Part shown: positions 32,893 to 41,070 of the stretch, in pieces | How the letters are laid out: each line of letters opens with the position of its first letter | How positions within the stretch are numbered: position 1 is the first letter of the stretch | Source: Streptomyces sp. NRRL F-6492 | GTDB lineage: Bacteria > Actinomycetota > Actinomycetes > Streptomycetales > Streptomycetaceae | Assembly (NCBI RefSeq): GCF_001280125.1 | Contig: NZ_LGEG01000149.1 | Location: forward strand, 62,001-126,000 | Reading direction: 5' to 3' | DNA length: 64,000 bases | Translations under genes and position numbers: made by a program | The notes under the pieces: model-generated | Databases searched by the model: none | What the model saw: only the letters and a program-made list of their open reading frames with translations | Told to the model about the DNA's origin: nothing

Positions 32893-33549
32893 TCAGGGAG
32901 CGCGTGTCCCGGTGACGACCATGGCGAGGGTGGACTCGACGACGGCGTTCCTGCGCTGCGCGGGAAGGCGGCGAAGAGGCCCTTCGAGCAGCAGAAGTGA
33001 CAGTCCGTGCACGGCCGACCATGCCGCGACACCGGCGGCGGGCCGGACGGTCCGCCGCGGCGCGCCGCTCCGGGCGAGGGCGTCGAGGGCGTCGAGGGCC
33101 TCGCCGAGCAGGGTGAAGGCGCGGACCTCGGGCTCGTGCGGCTGCCGCTCCGGCGCCGGGACGGCCGTCCCGGCCGGGCGGGGCAGGCAGAACGCGGCCC
33201 GGTAGAGCCCCGGCTGCTCCACGGCGAAGCCGACGTACCCCCGGCAGAGGGCGGAGAGCCGGCGCTCGGCCGCGAGGACGGGGTCGTCGGCGCCGGGCTC
33301 GCGGGCGGCGGCGCGCTCCATGGAGTCGGCGAGCATCCGCTGGGCGTGGACCCTGACCGTGCGGAGGAGTTCGCCCCGGCCGTCGAAGTGGCGGTAGGCG
33401 GCGGTGGGCGAGACGCCGACCCGGCGGGCCGCCTCGCGCAGCACGACCCGTTCGGGGCCGCCCTCGGTGGCGAGGCCGACGGCCGCGCAGATCAGCGCGT
33501 TCCGCAGATCGCCGTGGTGGTAGGTCTTTCCCCCCGAGATCGCTGCCAT
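32893..33549 (-). CDS. TetR/AcrR family regulator with WHG-type C-terminal domain
   Basis: 218 residues. HTH at about 12-55 (YHHGDLRNALICAAVGLATEGG, REAARRVGVSPTAAYRHFDGRGELL). C-terminal AAWSAVHGLSLLLLEGPLR is the WHG-domain pattern. Located just upstream of the hpn operon on the same strand; control of that operon or of itself is possible but not shown. An imperfect inverted repeat lies 18 bp upstream of the ATG. Confidence 0.9.
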   Translation of the reverse strand: MAAISGGKTYHHGDLRNALICAAVGLATEGGPERVVLREAARRVGVSPTAAYRHFDGRGELLRTVRVHAQRMLADSMERAAAREPGADDPVLAAERRLSALCRGYVGFAVEQPGLYRAAFCLPRPAGTAVPAPERQPHEPEVRAFTLLGEALDALDALARSGAPRRTVRPAAGVAAWSAVHGLSLLLLEGPLRRLPAQRRNAVVESTLAMVVTGTRAP

Positions 33550-33566
33550 GGGCTCATCCTGCCCGA

Positions 33567-33583
33567 TGTTGACCGCATGAACA
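33567..33583. promoter_or_regulatory. Candidate TetR operator
   Basis: 17-bp imperfect inverted repeat TGTTGACCGCATGAACA (outer arms 5 of 6 bp), just upstream of the tetR start on the minus strand, fitting autoregulation. Confidence 0.35.
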
Positions 33584-33618
33584 TTCCGGGCGGGCGCGGA
33601 GCCCGGCGGAAACGGAGA

Positions 33619-33651
33619 CCGCCCCCGCCGCAGGAGCTGCGACGGGGGCGG
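33619..33651 (-). terminator. Terminator of the tagGH genes
   Basis: Stem CCGCCCCCG / CGGGGGCGG extended by GCAG/CTGC, 18 nt after the tagH stop. Minus-strand transcripts of the glycopolymer cluster likely end here. Confidence 0.65.
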
Positions 33652-33669
33652 GACCTCTGACGGGGGCGC

Positions 33670-34455
33670 TCAGCGGGCGGTCTCCCGCTCGTACGCCTTG
33701 AGGACCTCGTCCGTGGGGCCGTCCATGAGGAGCTGGCCCTTCTCCAGCCAGAGCACCCGGTCGCAGGTGTCCCGGATGGACTTGTTGCTGTGGCTGACCA
33801 GGAAGACCGTGCCGGCCTCCTTGCGCAGCTCGCGGATGCGCTCCTCGGAGCGGATCTGGAACTTGCGGTCGCCGGTGGCGAGGGCCTCGTCGATGAGGAG
33901 GACGTCGTGGTTCTTGGCGGCCGCGATGGCGAAGCGGAGCCGGGCGCCCATGCCGGAGGAGTACGTGCGCATGGGCAGGCTGATGAAGTCGCCCTTCTCG
34001 TTGATCCCGGAGAAGTCGACGATGCCCTCGTAGCGGGAGCGGACCTCCTCGCGGCTCATGCCCATGGCGAGGCCGCCGAGGATCACGTTGCGCTCGCCGG
34101 TGAGGTCGTTCATCAGGGCCGCGTTGACGCCGAGGAGCGAGGGCTGGCCGTCGGTGTAGACCTTGCCGCTCTCGGTGGGGAGCAGGCCGGCGATGGCGCG
34201 CAGCAGCGTGGACTTGCCGGAGCCGTTGGAGCCGATGAGGCCGATGGCCTCGCCCCGGTAGGCGGTGAAGGTGACGCCGCGGACCGCGTGGACCTTGCGG
34301 ACGCCCCGGGTGACCTCGGCCTTGCCGCGGCCGACGATCCGGCTGAGCGCCGCCGTGGCGCTGCCCTTGCCCCCGCCGCCGGCGTTGACCCGGTAGACGA
34401 TGTGGACCTCGTCGCAGATGACGGTGGGAACGTTGGACCGGTTCGTGTCAGCCAC
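33670..34455 (-). CDS. tagH: ABC transporter ATP-binding protein, TagH/Wzt-like glycopolymer exporter
   Basis: 261 residues. Walker A GSNGSGKST at 75-83, signature TYSSGMGARLRFA, Walker B VLLIDEALATGD, H-loop VSHS. The order and the N-terminal KVHAVRGVTFTAYRGE match the teichoic-acid/O-antigen exporter ATPases. Lacks the long C-terminal carbohydrate-binding domain of Wzt. Starts 8 nt inside tagG. Energises export of a lipid-linked polymer across the membrane. Confidence 0.92.
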   Translation of the reverse strand: MADTNRSNVPTVICDEVHIVYRVNAGGGGKGSATAALSRIVGRGKAEVTRGVRKVHAVRGVTFTAYRGEAIGLIGSNGSGKSTLLRAIAGLLPTESGKVYTDGQPSLLGVNAALMNDLTGERNVILGGLAMGMSREEVRSRYEGIVDFSGINEKGDFISLPMRTYSSGMGARLRFAIAAAKNHDVLLIDEALATGDRKFQIRSEERIRELRKEAGTVFLVSHSNKSIRDTCDRVLWLEKGQLLMDGPTDEVLKAYERETAR

Positions 34456-35377
34456 GGCCGTACCTCTCCTCGGCCTTCCAGAAGTAGACGAAGCCGCCGA
34501 TGCCGAAGACCAGGGCCCAGCCGAGGGCGGTCATCCAGACGTGGGACGGCAGGTTCTCCGCGCCGTAGCCCTCGATGAGGGAGAAGCGGATCAGGTCCAT
34601 GTAGACGGCCGCCGGGTTGTACATGAGGACGTCGGCGATCCAGGCGGGCTTGTCGGAGAGCATCGCGGGGATCGAGAACATCACGCCGGAGGCGTACATC
34701 CAGGTGCGCATGACGAACGGCATGAGCTGGGCGAGGTCGGGCGTCTTGGAGCCCATCCTGGCCATGATCATGGCCAGGCCGACGTTGAAGACGAACTGCA
34801 GGAACAGCGCCGGGAGCAGCAGCAGCCAGCGGAGCGAGGGGTAGCTGCCGAAGGCGATCGCGATCGCCACGAGCACGATCATCGAGTACAGCAGCTGCTG
34901 GAGCTGCTGGAGGGAGAAGGAGATCGGGAGCGTGGCGCGCGGGAAGTGCAGGGCCCGGACGAGGCCCAGGTTGCCCGAGATCGCCCGGACGCCGGCCATC
35001 ACCGAGCTCTGGGTGAAGGTGAACACGAAGATGCCGGTGACCAGGAACGGGATGTAGACGTCCTCGGACAGTCCCTTTCCGGCGCCCAGGATCAGCCCGA
35101 AGATCAGGTAGTAGACCAGGGCGTTCAGGAGGGGGGTCGCCACCTGCCACACCTGGCCCAGCTTCGCCTGGCTGTACTGGGCGGTCAGCTTGGCGGAGGA
35201 GAAGGCCAGGATGAAGTGGCGGCGGCTCCACAGCTCCCGGACGTACTCGAACAGCCCGGGCCGGGCGCCGCTGACCGAGAGGCCGTACTTCGCGGCCAGG
35301 TCGGCCGGAGCCAGGCCCTCGTCGACGGACGGGGGCGCGCTCGTCGCGACCGCCCCGCCCTGGTGTGTGTCACTCAC
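34448..35377 (-). CDS. tagG: ABC transporter permease, TagG/Wzm-like glycopolymer exporter
   Basis: 309 residues. ABC-2 type permease with six membrane helices starting near residue 75 (QVWQVATPLLNALVYYLIFGLILG). N-terminal amphipathic gating region YVRELWSRRHFILAFSSAKLTAQY is typical of polysaccharide exporters. Forms the channel with TagH. 50 nt separate it from the upstream glycosyltransferase; an 11-bp palindrome CGAAACTTTCG lies in this gap. Confidence 0.92.
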   Translation of the reverse strand: MSDTHQGGAVATSAPPSVDEGLAPADLAAKYGLSVSGARPGLFEYVRELWSRRHFILAFSSAKLTAQYSQAKLGQVWQVATPLLNALVYYLIFGLILGAGKGLSEDVYIPFLVTGIFVFTFTQSSVMAGVRAISGNLGLVRALHFPRATLPISFSLQQLQQLLYSMIVLVAIAIAFGSYPSLRWLLLLPALFLQFVFNVGLAMIMARMGSKTPDLAQLMPFVMRTWMYASGVMFSIPAMLSDKPAWIADVLMYNPAAVYMDLIRFSLIEGYGAENLPSHVWMTALGWALVFGIGGFVYFWKAEERYGRG

Positions 35378-35427
35378 AAGTCGAAACTTTCGTGTTCAAG
35401 ATGCGCGGCACGTCGGGTACCACGATG

Positions 35428-36312
35428 TCAGACGACCGGGGGGCGACCCAGCCGGGTCAGCCGCCACACCGTACGCCACCTCATGGGGCGGCGCGGTCCG
35501 CAGGGGGTGGTCCAGCCCGCCCGGAATCCGCCGCACCACGCCTTCAGCGCGGGGAGCGAGGGCCGCCGGGCCAGGGTGAGCAGCAGCCAGACGCCGAGGT
35601 AGACCGGCACCAGGGGTGCGGGCAGATTGCGACGGGCCAGCCACACCCGGTTGCGAGCCACGTTGAAGTGGTAGGAGGCGTGCCGGGAGGGTGCTGTCGT
35701 GGGGTGCAGCAGCACCATGTCCGAACGGTAGTCGATCATCCATTCGGCGTCGAGCGCGCGCCAGGCGAGGTCGGTCTCCTCGTGCGCGTAGAAGAACTCG
35801 TCCGGCAGGCCGCCGACTTCGGCGAAGACCTTGGTGCGGACGGCGTTGGCGCCGCCGAGGAAGGTGGTCACCCGCGAGGAGCGCATCGGGTCGGCGGCGC
35901 GCAGCCGCGGCACGTGCCGGCGCTGGGTGGCGCCGGTCTCCGGGTCGGCGATGCGGAAGCTGATGATGCCGAGGCGCGGGTCGGCGGTGAAGGCCTGGCG
36001 GACCAGCTCGGCTGTGTCGGTGTGGGCGAGCAGGCCGTCGTCGTCGAGGAAGAGCAGGACGTCGACGTCGGTGCCGCCGGGGCCGAAGGCCTCGATGCCG
36101 ACGTTCCGGCCGGCGGGGATGCCGACGTTCTCGGGCAGGTCGACGGTGCGGACCCCGTCGGGCACCCCGGTGACCGGGGTGCCCTGGCCGACGACGACGA
36201 CCTCGACCGGGTCGCCCTCCTGCGCGGCGACCGAGTCGAGCAGCGCGCGCAGGTCGTCGGGGCGGTTGCCCATCGTGATGACGACGGCGCCCACCTTGAG
36301 CGGCGTACTCAC
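35428..36312 (-). CDS. Family 2-type glycosyltransferase
   Basis: 294 residues from a GTG at 36312. GT-A fold: VGAVVITMGNRPDDLRALLDSV, PENVGIPAGRNVG, metal-binding LFLDDDGLL and acceptor region FFYAHEETDLAWRA, as in rhamnosyl/galactofuranosyl GT2 enzymes. C-terminal hydrophobic segment (VPVYLGVWLLLTLA) may attach it to the membrane. Likely adds a sugar to the polymer exported by TagGH. 8 nt after the CDP-alcohol phosphotransferase gene. Confidence 0.88.
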   Translation of the reverse strand: MSTPLKVGAVVITMGNRPDDLRALLDSVAAQEGDPVEVVVVGQGTPVTGVPDGVRTVDLPENVGIPAGRNVGIEAFGPGGTDVDVLLFLDDDGLLAHTDTAELVRQAFTADPRLGIISFRIADPETGATQRRHVPRLRAADPMRSSRVTTFLGGANAVRTKVFAEVGGLPDEFFYAHEETDLAWRALDAEWMIDYRSDMVLLHPTTAPSRHASYHFNVARNRVWLARRNLPAPLVPVYLGVWLLLTLARRPSLPALKAWCGGFRAGWTTPCGPRRPMRWRTVWRLTRLGRPPVV

Positions 36313-36320
36313 GGCCGGCC

Positions 36321-37100
36321 TCACTTCAGCCTGCTGGAGACCATGATCGACACCAGGTGCAGCACGGTCTGGAGCAGGGCGATGCCGGCGAGGACGGCGA
36401 CGCCGAGCCGGGAGAAGAAGAGGTCGCCCCTGACCTGGTCGGCGATCGCGAGGACCAGGATGAGCAGGGAGGCCTCGATCCCGAGGACCAGCCGGTGGAA
36501 CTTGAGCGCGGCGGCGGCCCGGCGGGCCAGCGCCATGCCGGAGGAGCGCGGCTCGGCGGCGGACTCCTTGACGGGCGGGAGGCCGCCCTGGTGGCGTGCG
36601 ACGCCGACGAGGTCGGTCTCGGCCTTGATCAGGATGGCACCGAGGGCCGCGAGGGTGCCCAGGAAGGCCCACAGCCAGTCGATCCGCCCGGTGCCCCACA
36701 GGTCGGCGGCGCGCAGGCCGAAGCCGACGAGGACCGCCGCGTCGCACAGGTAGGCGCCGACCCGGTCCAGGTAGACGCCGCCGAGCGAGAACTGCTTCTT
36801 CCAGCGGGCCAGCTCGCCGTCGACGCAGTCGAGCAGCAGGTAGAGCTGGACCATGAGCACGCCGAGGACGGCGCCCGGGATGCCCGGCACGAGGAGCGCC
36901 GGGGCGGCGAGCACGCCGAAGACGGTCATCAGGTAGGTCAGCTGGTTGGGGGTGACCCGGGTGTTCGCCAGCTGCCGGGTGATCCGGAGCGAGATCTCCC
37001 GCATGTAGAGGCGGCCGCCCCAGTGCTCGCCGCTGCGCCGGTCCTTCACCCCCGGGGGGTGGACGACCGGCCGGAGCTCAGCTACCGATGGCTTGTGCAT
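36321..37100 (-). CDS. CDP-alcohol phosphatidyltransferase family protein with altered signature
   Basis: 259 residues, five to six membrane helices. The CDP-alcohol motif DxxDGxxAR(x8)GxxxDxxxD reads DCVDGELARWKKQFSLGG, then VYLD and RVGA: the first three Asp are present but the fourth, the presumed general base, is Ala, with the next Asp four residues later. It may use another base or not be catalytic in the standard way. Shares 23 nt with the upstream dehydrogenase gene. Expected substrates are a CDP-activated alcohol and a hydroxyl acceptor. Confidence 0.88.
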   Translation of the reverse strand: MHKPSVAELRPVVHPPGVKDRRSGEHWGGRLYMREISLRITRQLANTRVTPNQLTYLMTVFGVLAAPALLVPGIPGAVLGVLMVQLYLLLDCVDGELARWKKQFSLGGVYLDRVGAYLCDAAVLVGFGLRAADLWGTGRIDWLWAFLGTLAALGAILIKAETDLVGVARHQGGLPPVKESAAEPRSSGMALARRAAAALKFHRLVLGIEASLLILVLAIADQVRGDLFFSRLGVAVLAGIALLQTVLHLVSIMVSSRLK

Positions 37101-38139
37101 AGTCGGCGTACGCGTCCCTGATCTCGTCGTCGGACAGGTCGAGGTGTTCGAGGATGGTGAAGCGGCCCGGCCGGGTCTGCGGGGCGAAGGACACCGCCTG
37201 GACGAACTCGTCCACGGTGAAGCCCATCTCCTCCGGCGTGACGGGCAGGCCGTGCCGGCGCAGCGTCTCGACGATCAGTCCGGCCTCCTCGCGGGCACCG
37301 CGCAGGTGCATGGCGAAGGCCGCTCCGAGGCCGCACTGCTCGCCGTGGCTGGCGGCGCGGTCCGGGTGGAGCAGGTCGAAGGCGTGGCTGATCTCGTGGC
37401 AGGCGCCCGAGGAGGGGCGGCTGTCGCCGCTGATCGACATGGCGATGCCGGACATCACCAGGCCCTCGGAGAGGGTGACGAGGAAGTCGTCGTCGCCGAT
37501 GCCGCCGGGGTGGCGGAGCACCGCCTCGCCCGCGCTGCGGGCCATGGCGGCGGCGAGTCCGTCGACCTTCTCGCCGGTCTCCCGGTGGGAGAGCTCCCAG
37601 TCCGCGATGGCGGAGAGGTTGGAGATCGCGTCGCCGATGCCGGAGCGGACGAAGCGCGCCGGGGCGTCCCTGATCACGTCCAGGTCGATGACGAGGGCGA
37701 TCGGGGTGGGGACGCCGTAGGAGCCGCGCCCGTTGTCGTTGTCCAGGGTGGAGATCGGGGAGCAGATGCCGTCGTGCGACAGGTTGGTGGCGATGGCCAC
37801 CAGCGGCAGCCCGACCCGGGCCGCCGCGTACTTGGTCACGTCGATGATCTTGCCGCCGCCGAGGGCCACCACCGCGTCGTACCGCTTGCCGCGCATGGCG
37901 TCGGCGAGCTTCACGGCCTCGTCGATGGTGCCGCCGGCGACCGGGTACCAGTCGGCCCCGGGCAGCTCGGCGGCGAACCGGTCGCGCAGCTTGAGGCCGG
38001 AGCCCCCGCTGATGGCGACGGCGATCTTGCCGTTGCTGGAGATCCGCTGGTCCGCGAGGAGCGCGGACAGGTCGTCCAGCGCTCCCCCGCGGATGTCGAC
38101 GACGACCGGCGACGGGATCAGCCGGGTCAGTACTGGCAC
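37078..38139 (-). CDS. Iron-containing alcohol dehydrogenase, glycerol-1-phosphate dehydrogenase-like
   Basis: 353 residues. GGGKIIDVTKYAA dinucleotide loop, ATNLSHDGICSPIS, and metal ligands in SGACHEISHAFDLL and ASHGEQCGLG. This is the AraM/EgsA type, which reduces dihydroxyacetone phosphate to sn-glycerol-1-phosphate. It lies between a nucleotidyltransferase (13-nt overlap) and a CDP-alcohol transferase, suggesting it makes the alcohol phosphate that they activate and transfer. The alternative 2-deoxy-scyllo-inosose-like fold is less likely. Confidence 0.88.
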   Translation of the reverse strand: MPVLTRLIPSPVVVDIRGGALDDLSALLADQRISSNGKIAVAISGGSGLKLRDRFAAELPGADWYPVAGGTIDEAVKLADAMRGKRYDAVVALGGGKIIDVTKYAAARVGLPLVAIATNLSHDGICSPISTLDNDNGRGSYGVPTPIALVIDLDVIRDAPARFVRSGIGDAISNLSAIADWELSHRETGEKVDGLAAAMARSAGEAVLRHPGGIGDDDFLVTLSEGLVMSGIAMSISGDSRPSSGACHEISHAFDLLHPDRAASHGEQCGLGAAFAMHLRGAREEAGLIVETLRRHGLPVTPEEMGFTVDEFVQAVSFAPQTRPGRFTILEHLDLSDDEIRDAYADYAQAIGS

Positions 38140-38864
38140 GCGATCTCACGGCCCTTCGCGAGGTCGTCGTGGTTGTCGATCTCGACCCACTTGACGTCGC
38201 CGATGGGGGCCACGTCGACGGTGAAGCCGCGGTTGACCAGCTCCTGGTAGCCGTCCTCGTAGTAGAGGTCGGGGTCGCGCTCGAAGGTGGCCTTGAGGGC
38301 GTCGGCGAGCTCCTCGGCGGCCTCGGCCTCGATCAGGGTGACGCCGATGTACTCGCCGGTGGCGGTCGCCGGGTCCATGAGCTTGGTGATCCGCCGGACG
38401 CCCTCGCCCTCGGCGGTGATGACCTTCATCTCCTCGTCGGCGAGGCTCTTCACCGTGTCGAGGGCGAGGATGATCCTCTGCCCGTTCCCGCGGGCGGCGA
38501 GCAGGGTCTTCTCGACGGAGACGGGGTGGACGGTGTCGCCGTTGGCGAGGATCACACCGCGCTTGAGGACGTCACGGGCGCACCACAGGGAGTAGGCGTT
38601 GTTCCACTCCTCGGCCTTGTCGTTGTCGACGAGGGTGATCTTCAGCCCGTACGTCTCCTCCAGGGCCTCCTTGCGGTCGTAGACGGCCTCCTTGCGGTAG
38701 CCGACGACGATCGCGACCTCGGTGAGGCCGATCTCGGCGAAGTTCTTCAGGGTCAGGTCGAGGATCGTGGTGTCCCCGTCGACCGGCACGAGGGCCTTCG
38801 GAAGGGTGTCGGTGTAGGGGCGCAGACGCCGTCCGGCACCGGCTGCCAGTACGAGACCGATCAT
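38127..38864 (-). CDS. Sugar/alcohol-phosphate nucleotidyltransferase (LicC/IPCT-like)
   Basis: 245 residues. N-terminal LVLAAGAGRRLRPYTDTLPKALVPV is the NTP-transferase signature; LANGDTVHP carries the metal-binding Asp, and VKWVEIDNHDDLAKG the C-terminal Asp. Similar to phosphocholine and inositol-1-phosphate cytidylyltransferases. With neighbours it could form CDP-glycerol from glycerol-1-phosphate (inference). ATG overlaps the stop of the upstream gene (ATGA). Confidence 0.88.
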   Translation of the reverse strand: MIGLVLAAGAGRRLRPYTDTLPKALVPVDGDTTILDLTLKNFAEIGLTEVAIVVGYRKEAVYDRKEALEETYGLKITLVDNDKAEEWNNAYSLWCARDVLKRGVILANGDTVHPVSVEKTLLAARGNGQRIILALDTVKSLADEEMKVITAEGEGVRRITKLMDPATATGEYIGVTLIEAEAAEELADALKATFERDPDLYYEDGYQELVNRGFTVDVAPIGDVKWVEIDNHDDLAKGREIACQY

Positions 38865-40657
38865 GCTGTTTCTCCTTCGTCGTGAACGGCGGGTGCTCCG
38901 GCGGAGACCCAGAAGCGGATGGACTCCACGAGCACCACCAGGGCGACGGCGACCGCGAGGGCGGTCAGTGCCAGGGTGAAGTCGTCGCCGCGGCCCGCGA
39001 GGAGGGCGGCGAGGACGGTCACCAGGAGCGTGCGCCCCTCGTGTCCGCCGGTGACGCGCACCAGCCAGGCGGGCGGCGCGCCGGTGCCGCCGCGAATGCG
39101 GTACACCGTGTCGTAGTGATGGTAGGCGACCGCCGCGACCAGCCCGAACGCCGCCGGGAGGGCCCCCGGGGAGTCGGAGCGGGCGGCCAGGACGAGGACG
39201 GTGGTGTACTCGGCGGCGCGGAAGAGCGGCGGTACGAGCCAGTCGAGGGCGCCCTTGAGGGGGCGGGTGACGGCGACGCCGGCGAACAGCACGTAGAGGC
39301 CCGCGGCGACGACGGTCCCCCCGTCCCCGAAGGGGCGGCCGAGGACGGCGGCGATCAGGGCGCCGGTGCCGGCGAAGGCGGCGACGACCCCGGGGAGCAG
39401 CTGGAGTCCGGAGCGGCCGAGGAGCCGGCTCGCGATCCGGGCGAGCGGTCCGGAGTCCGCCAGGTCGGCGAGCGCCCGGGCGGCCCGGTCGGTCCTCTTC
39501 GCCTTGCGGGTCAGGGAGCGCAGGACGCGGCCCGCGGTGGTGTAGCAGGCGCCGAAGGCGCAGCCGACGATCAGCGCCCAGAAGACGATCCGGGGGCTGG
39601 TGACGGCGGTGAGGACGGCGATCATCGCCCAGCGCTCGCCGATCGGCAGGATGATCATGCGGCGGGCCCAGACGGTCCAGCCGAGGCTGTCGAGGCGGCC
39701 GGAGAGGGCCGCGGTGGGGCTCGTGTTGGCGGTGGCGTCGTGGTTCGCCTCGTTGAAGGAGAAGTCCACGACGTGCCGGCAGGTCATCAGGACCATGGCG
39801 CCGAGGGCGAGGGCCCAGACGTCGTCGCCGTCGCGGGCGGCGCCGAGGGCGAGGCCCGCGTAGAAGGCGTACTCCTTGGCGCGGTCGAAGGTGGCGTCGA
39901 GCCAGGCGCCCATCGTCGAGTACTTCAGCGCGTAGCGGGCGAGCTGCCCGTCGGTGCAGTCCAGGACGAAGGAGACGAGGAGGAGGACGCCGGCGGCGAC
40001 GTAGCCGCCGCGCTCGCCGGTCGCCGCGCAGCCGGCCGCGATCAGGGCGGTGAGCAGCGAGGCGGTGGTGACCTGGTTGGGGGTCAGTCCGCGGCGCGCG
40101 CACCAGCGGGCGATGTAGCGCGAGTACGGGCTGATGAAGAAGGTGGTGAAGAAGCCGTCGTGGGCCTTCACGGCCGAGCGGAGGCGTACGGCCTCGTCGT
40201 CGACGGCCTCGACGGCGGCGCGCGCCGCGTGGCGGGCCCCGGCGTCGGTGGGCACGGTGGCGACGAGGGTGCCGAGCTGGGGCCGGTGCACGGCGACGCC
40301 GTCGGCGTCGAGGGCGTCGGCGAGGGTGCCGGGGAGGTCGTCGGCGGCGCCGGGGGCCGTGCGGGCGCCGCTCAGGGCGCGGGTCAGGGCGGGGCGGGCC
40401 CCGCTCTGCGCGGTGAGCGCGCCGGGCGCCGCGGCGGCCGGGAACCGGGGGTCGGTGAGGGCGAGGCGCAGCGCGTGCACATGGCCGACGAACCGGGGGT
40501 CGACGAGCGCGACGCGCTCGCCCGCCGGGACGGCGGCCAGCAGGGCGCCGGCCTCCTCGGCGCCGGAGGCGATCCGGACGTCGAAGCCGAGCGACCGCAG
40601 ATCACCGTCGAGCGAGGATCCGGGTGCCGGCGGGCCGGTGAGGATGGCGGTCGACAG
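38861..40657 (-). CDS. DUF5941 / CDP-alcohol phosphatidyltransferase protein, probable CTG start
   Basis: 598 residues if started at CTG 40657. N-terminal part (STAILTGPPAPGSSLDGDL ... ALLAAVPAGERVALVDPRF) is the conserved start I remember for this Streptomyces family. It lies upstream of the first ATG/GTG/TTG (GTG 40480), and no such codon exists between 40657 and the in-frame TGA just before it. The middle has a canonical DCTDGQLARYALKYSTMG / WLD / ATFD motif with all four Asp, followed by many membrane helices. Probable transfer of a CDP-activated alcohol phosphate to a lipid or sugar. Confidence 0.85.
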   Translation of the reverse strand: MSTAILTGPPAPGSSLDGDLRSLGFDVRIASGAEEAGALLAAVPAGERVALVDPRFVGHVHALRLALTDPRFPAAAAPGALTAQSGARPALTRALSGARTAPGAADDLPGTLADALDADGVAVHRPQLGTLVATVPTDAGARHAARAAVEAVDDEAVRLRSAVKAHDGFFTTFFISPYSRYIARWCARRGLTPNQVTTASLLTALIAAGCAATGERGGYVAAGVLLLVSFVLDCTDGQLARYALKYSTMGAWLDATFDRAKEYAFYAGLALGAARDGDDVWALALGAMVLMTCRHVVDFSFNEANHDATANTSPTAALSGRLDSLGWTVWARRMIILPIGERWAMIAVLTAVTSPRIVFWALIVGCAFGACYTTAGRVLRSLTRKAKRTDRAARALADLADSGPLARIASRLLGRSGLQLLPGVVAAFAGTGALIAAVLGRPFGDGGTVVAAGLYVLFAGVAVTRPLKGALDWLVPPLFRAAEYTTVLVLAARSDSPGALPAAFGLVAAVAYHHYDTVYRIRGGTGAPPAWLVRVTGGHEGRTLLVTVLAALLAGRGDDFTLALTALAVAVALVVLVESIRFWVSAGAPAVHDEGETA

Positions 40658-40666
40658 ACGAACTCA

Positions 40667-40672
40667 CTCCTT
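40667..40672 (-). promoter_or_regulatory. Shine-Dalgarno site that supports the CTG start
   Basis: AAGGAG on the minus strand, 9 nt before CTG 40657. An in-frame TGA overlaps this region, so no longer protein is possible. The nearest conventional start is 177 nt downstream and has no comparable site. Confidence 0.6.
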
Positions 40673-40975
40673 GGAGCTGACGGAGGGGCCGGCGGGGCCC
40701 ATGGCGGCCCCGGGCACGGCGGTGCGGCCCGGCACCGGGCGGCGACACGTCGGCTGAGGCTATCCGATGAACAGAAGGACAGTTCACCGAGGCTTCGCGG
40801 GCAGGACTCCCCCGGGCCCGCCGGTGTCCGTCCGGATGCGCCCCGCCCGCCGGAGATCATGATGGGTGATCGCCCGCCCGCCCCACAAACCCCGGTCGCG
40901 CGCCCTGGCGGGGCCTCCTTCCAGGCGTTTCCCCACACTCCCCGTCCGGACGACATCACCGCAGGTCAGAGCATA

Positions 40976-40990
40976 TGACAACGGTGTTCA
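40976..40990 (+). promoter_or_regulatory. Zur-box-like site upstream of zitB
   Basis: TGACAACGGTGTTCA resembles the 7-1-7 Zur box (TGAnAACnnnnTTCA). Zur is known to activate the zinc exporter gene zitB in S. coelicolor from an upstream site. It is centred 88 bp before the zitB ATG. A TTGACT (41022-41027) may be the -35 box. The remaining 40658-41070 holds nothing else recognised. Confidence 0.6.
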
Positions 40991-41070
40991 GTGCCGTGTT
41001 GCGCATACCCCCCACCCGTAGTTGACTTGCGCACCGGGGCATACGGACGACGCGACCGGGAGGCCATGTC

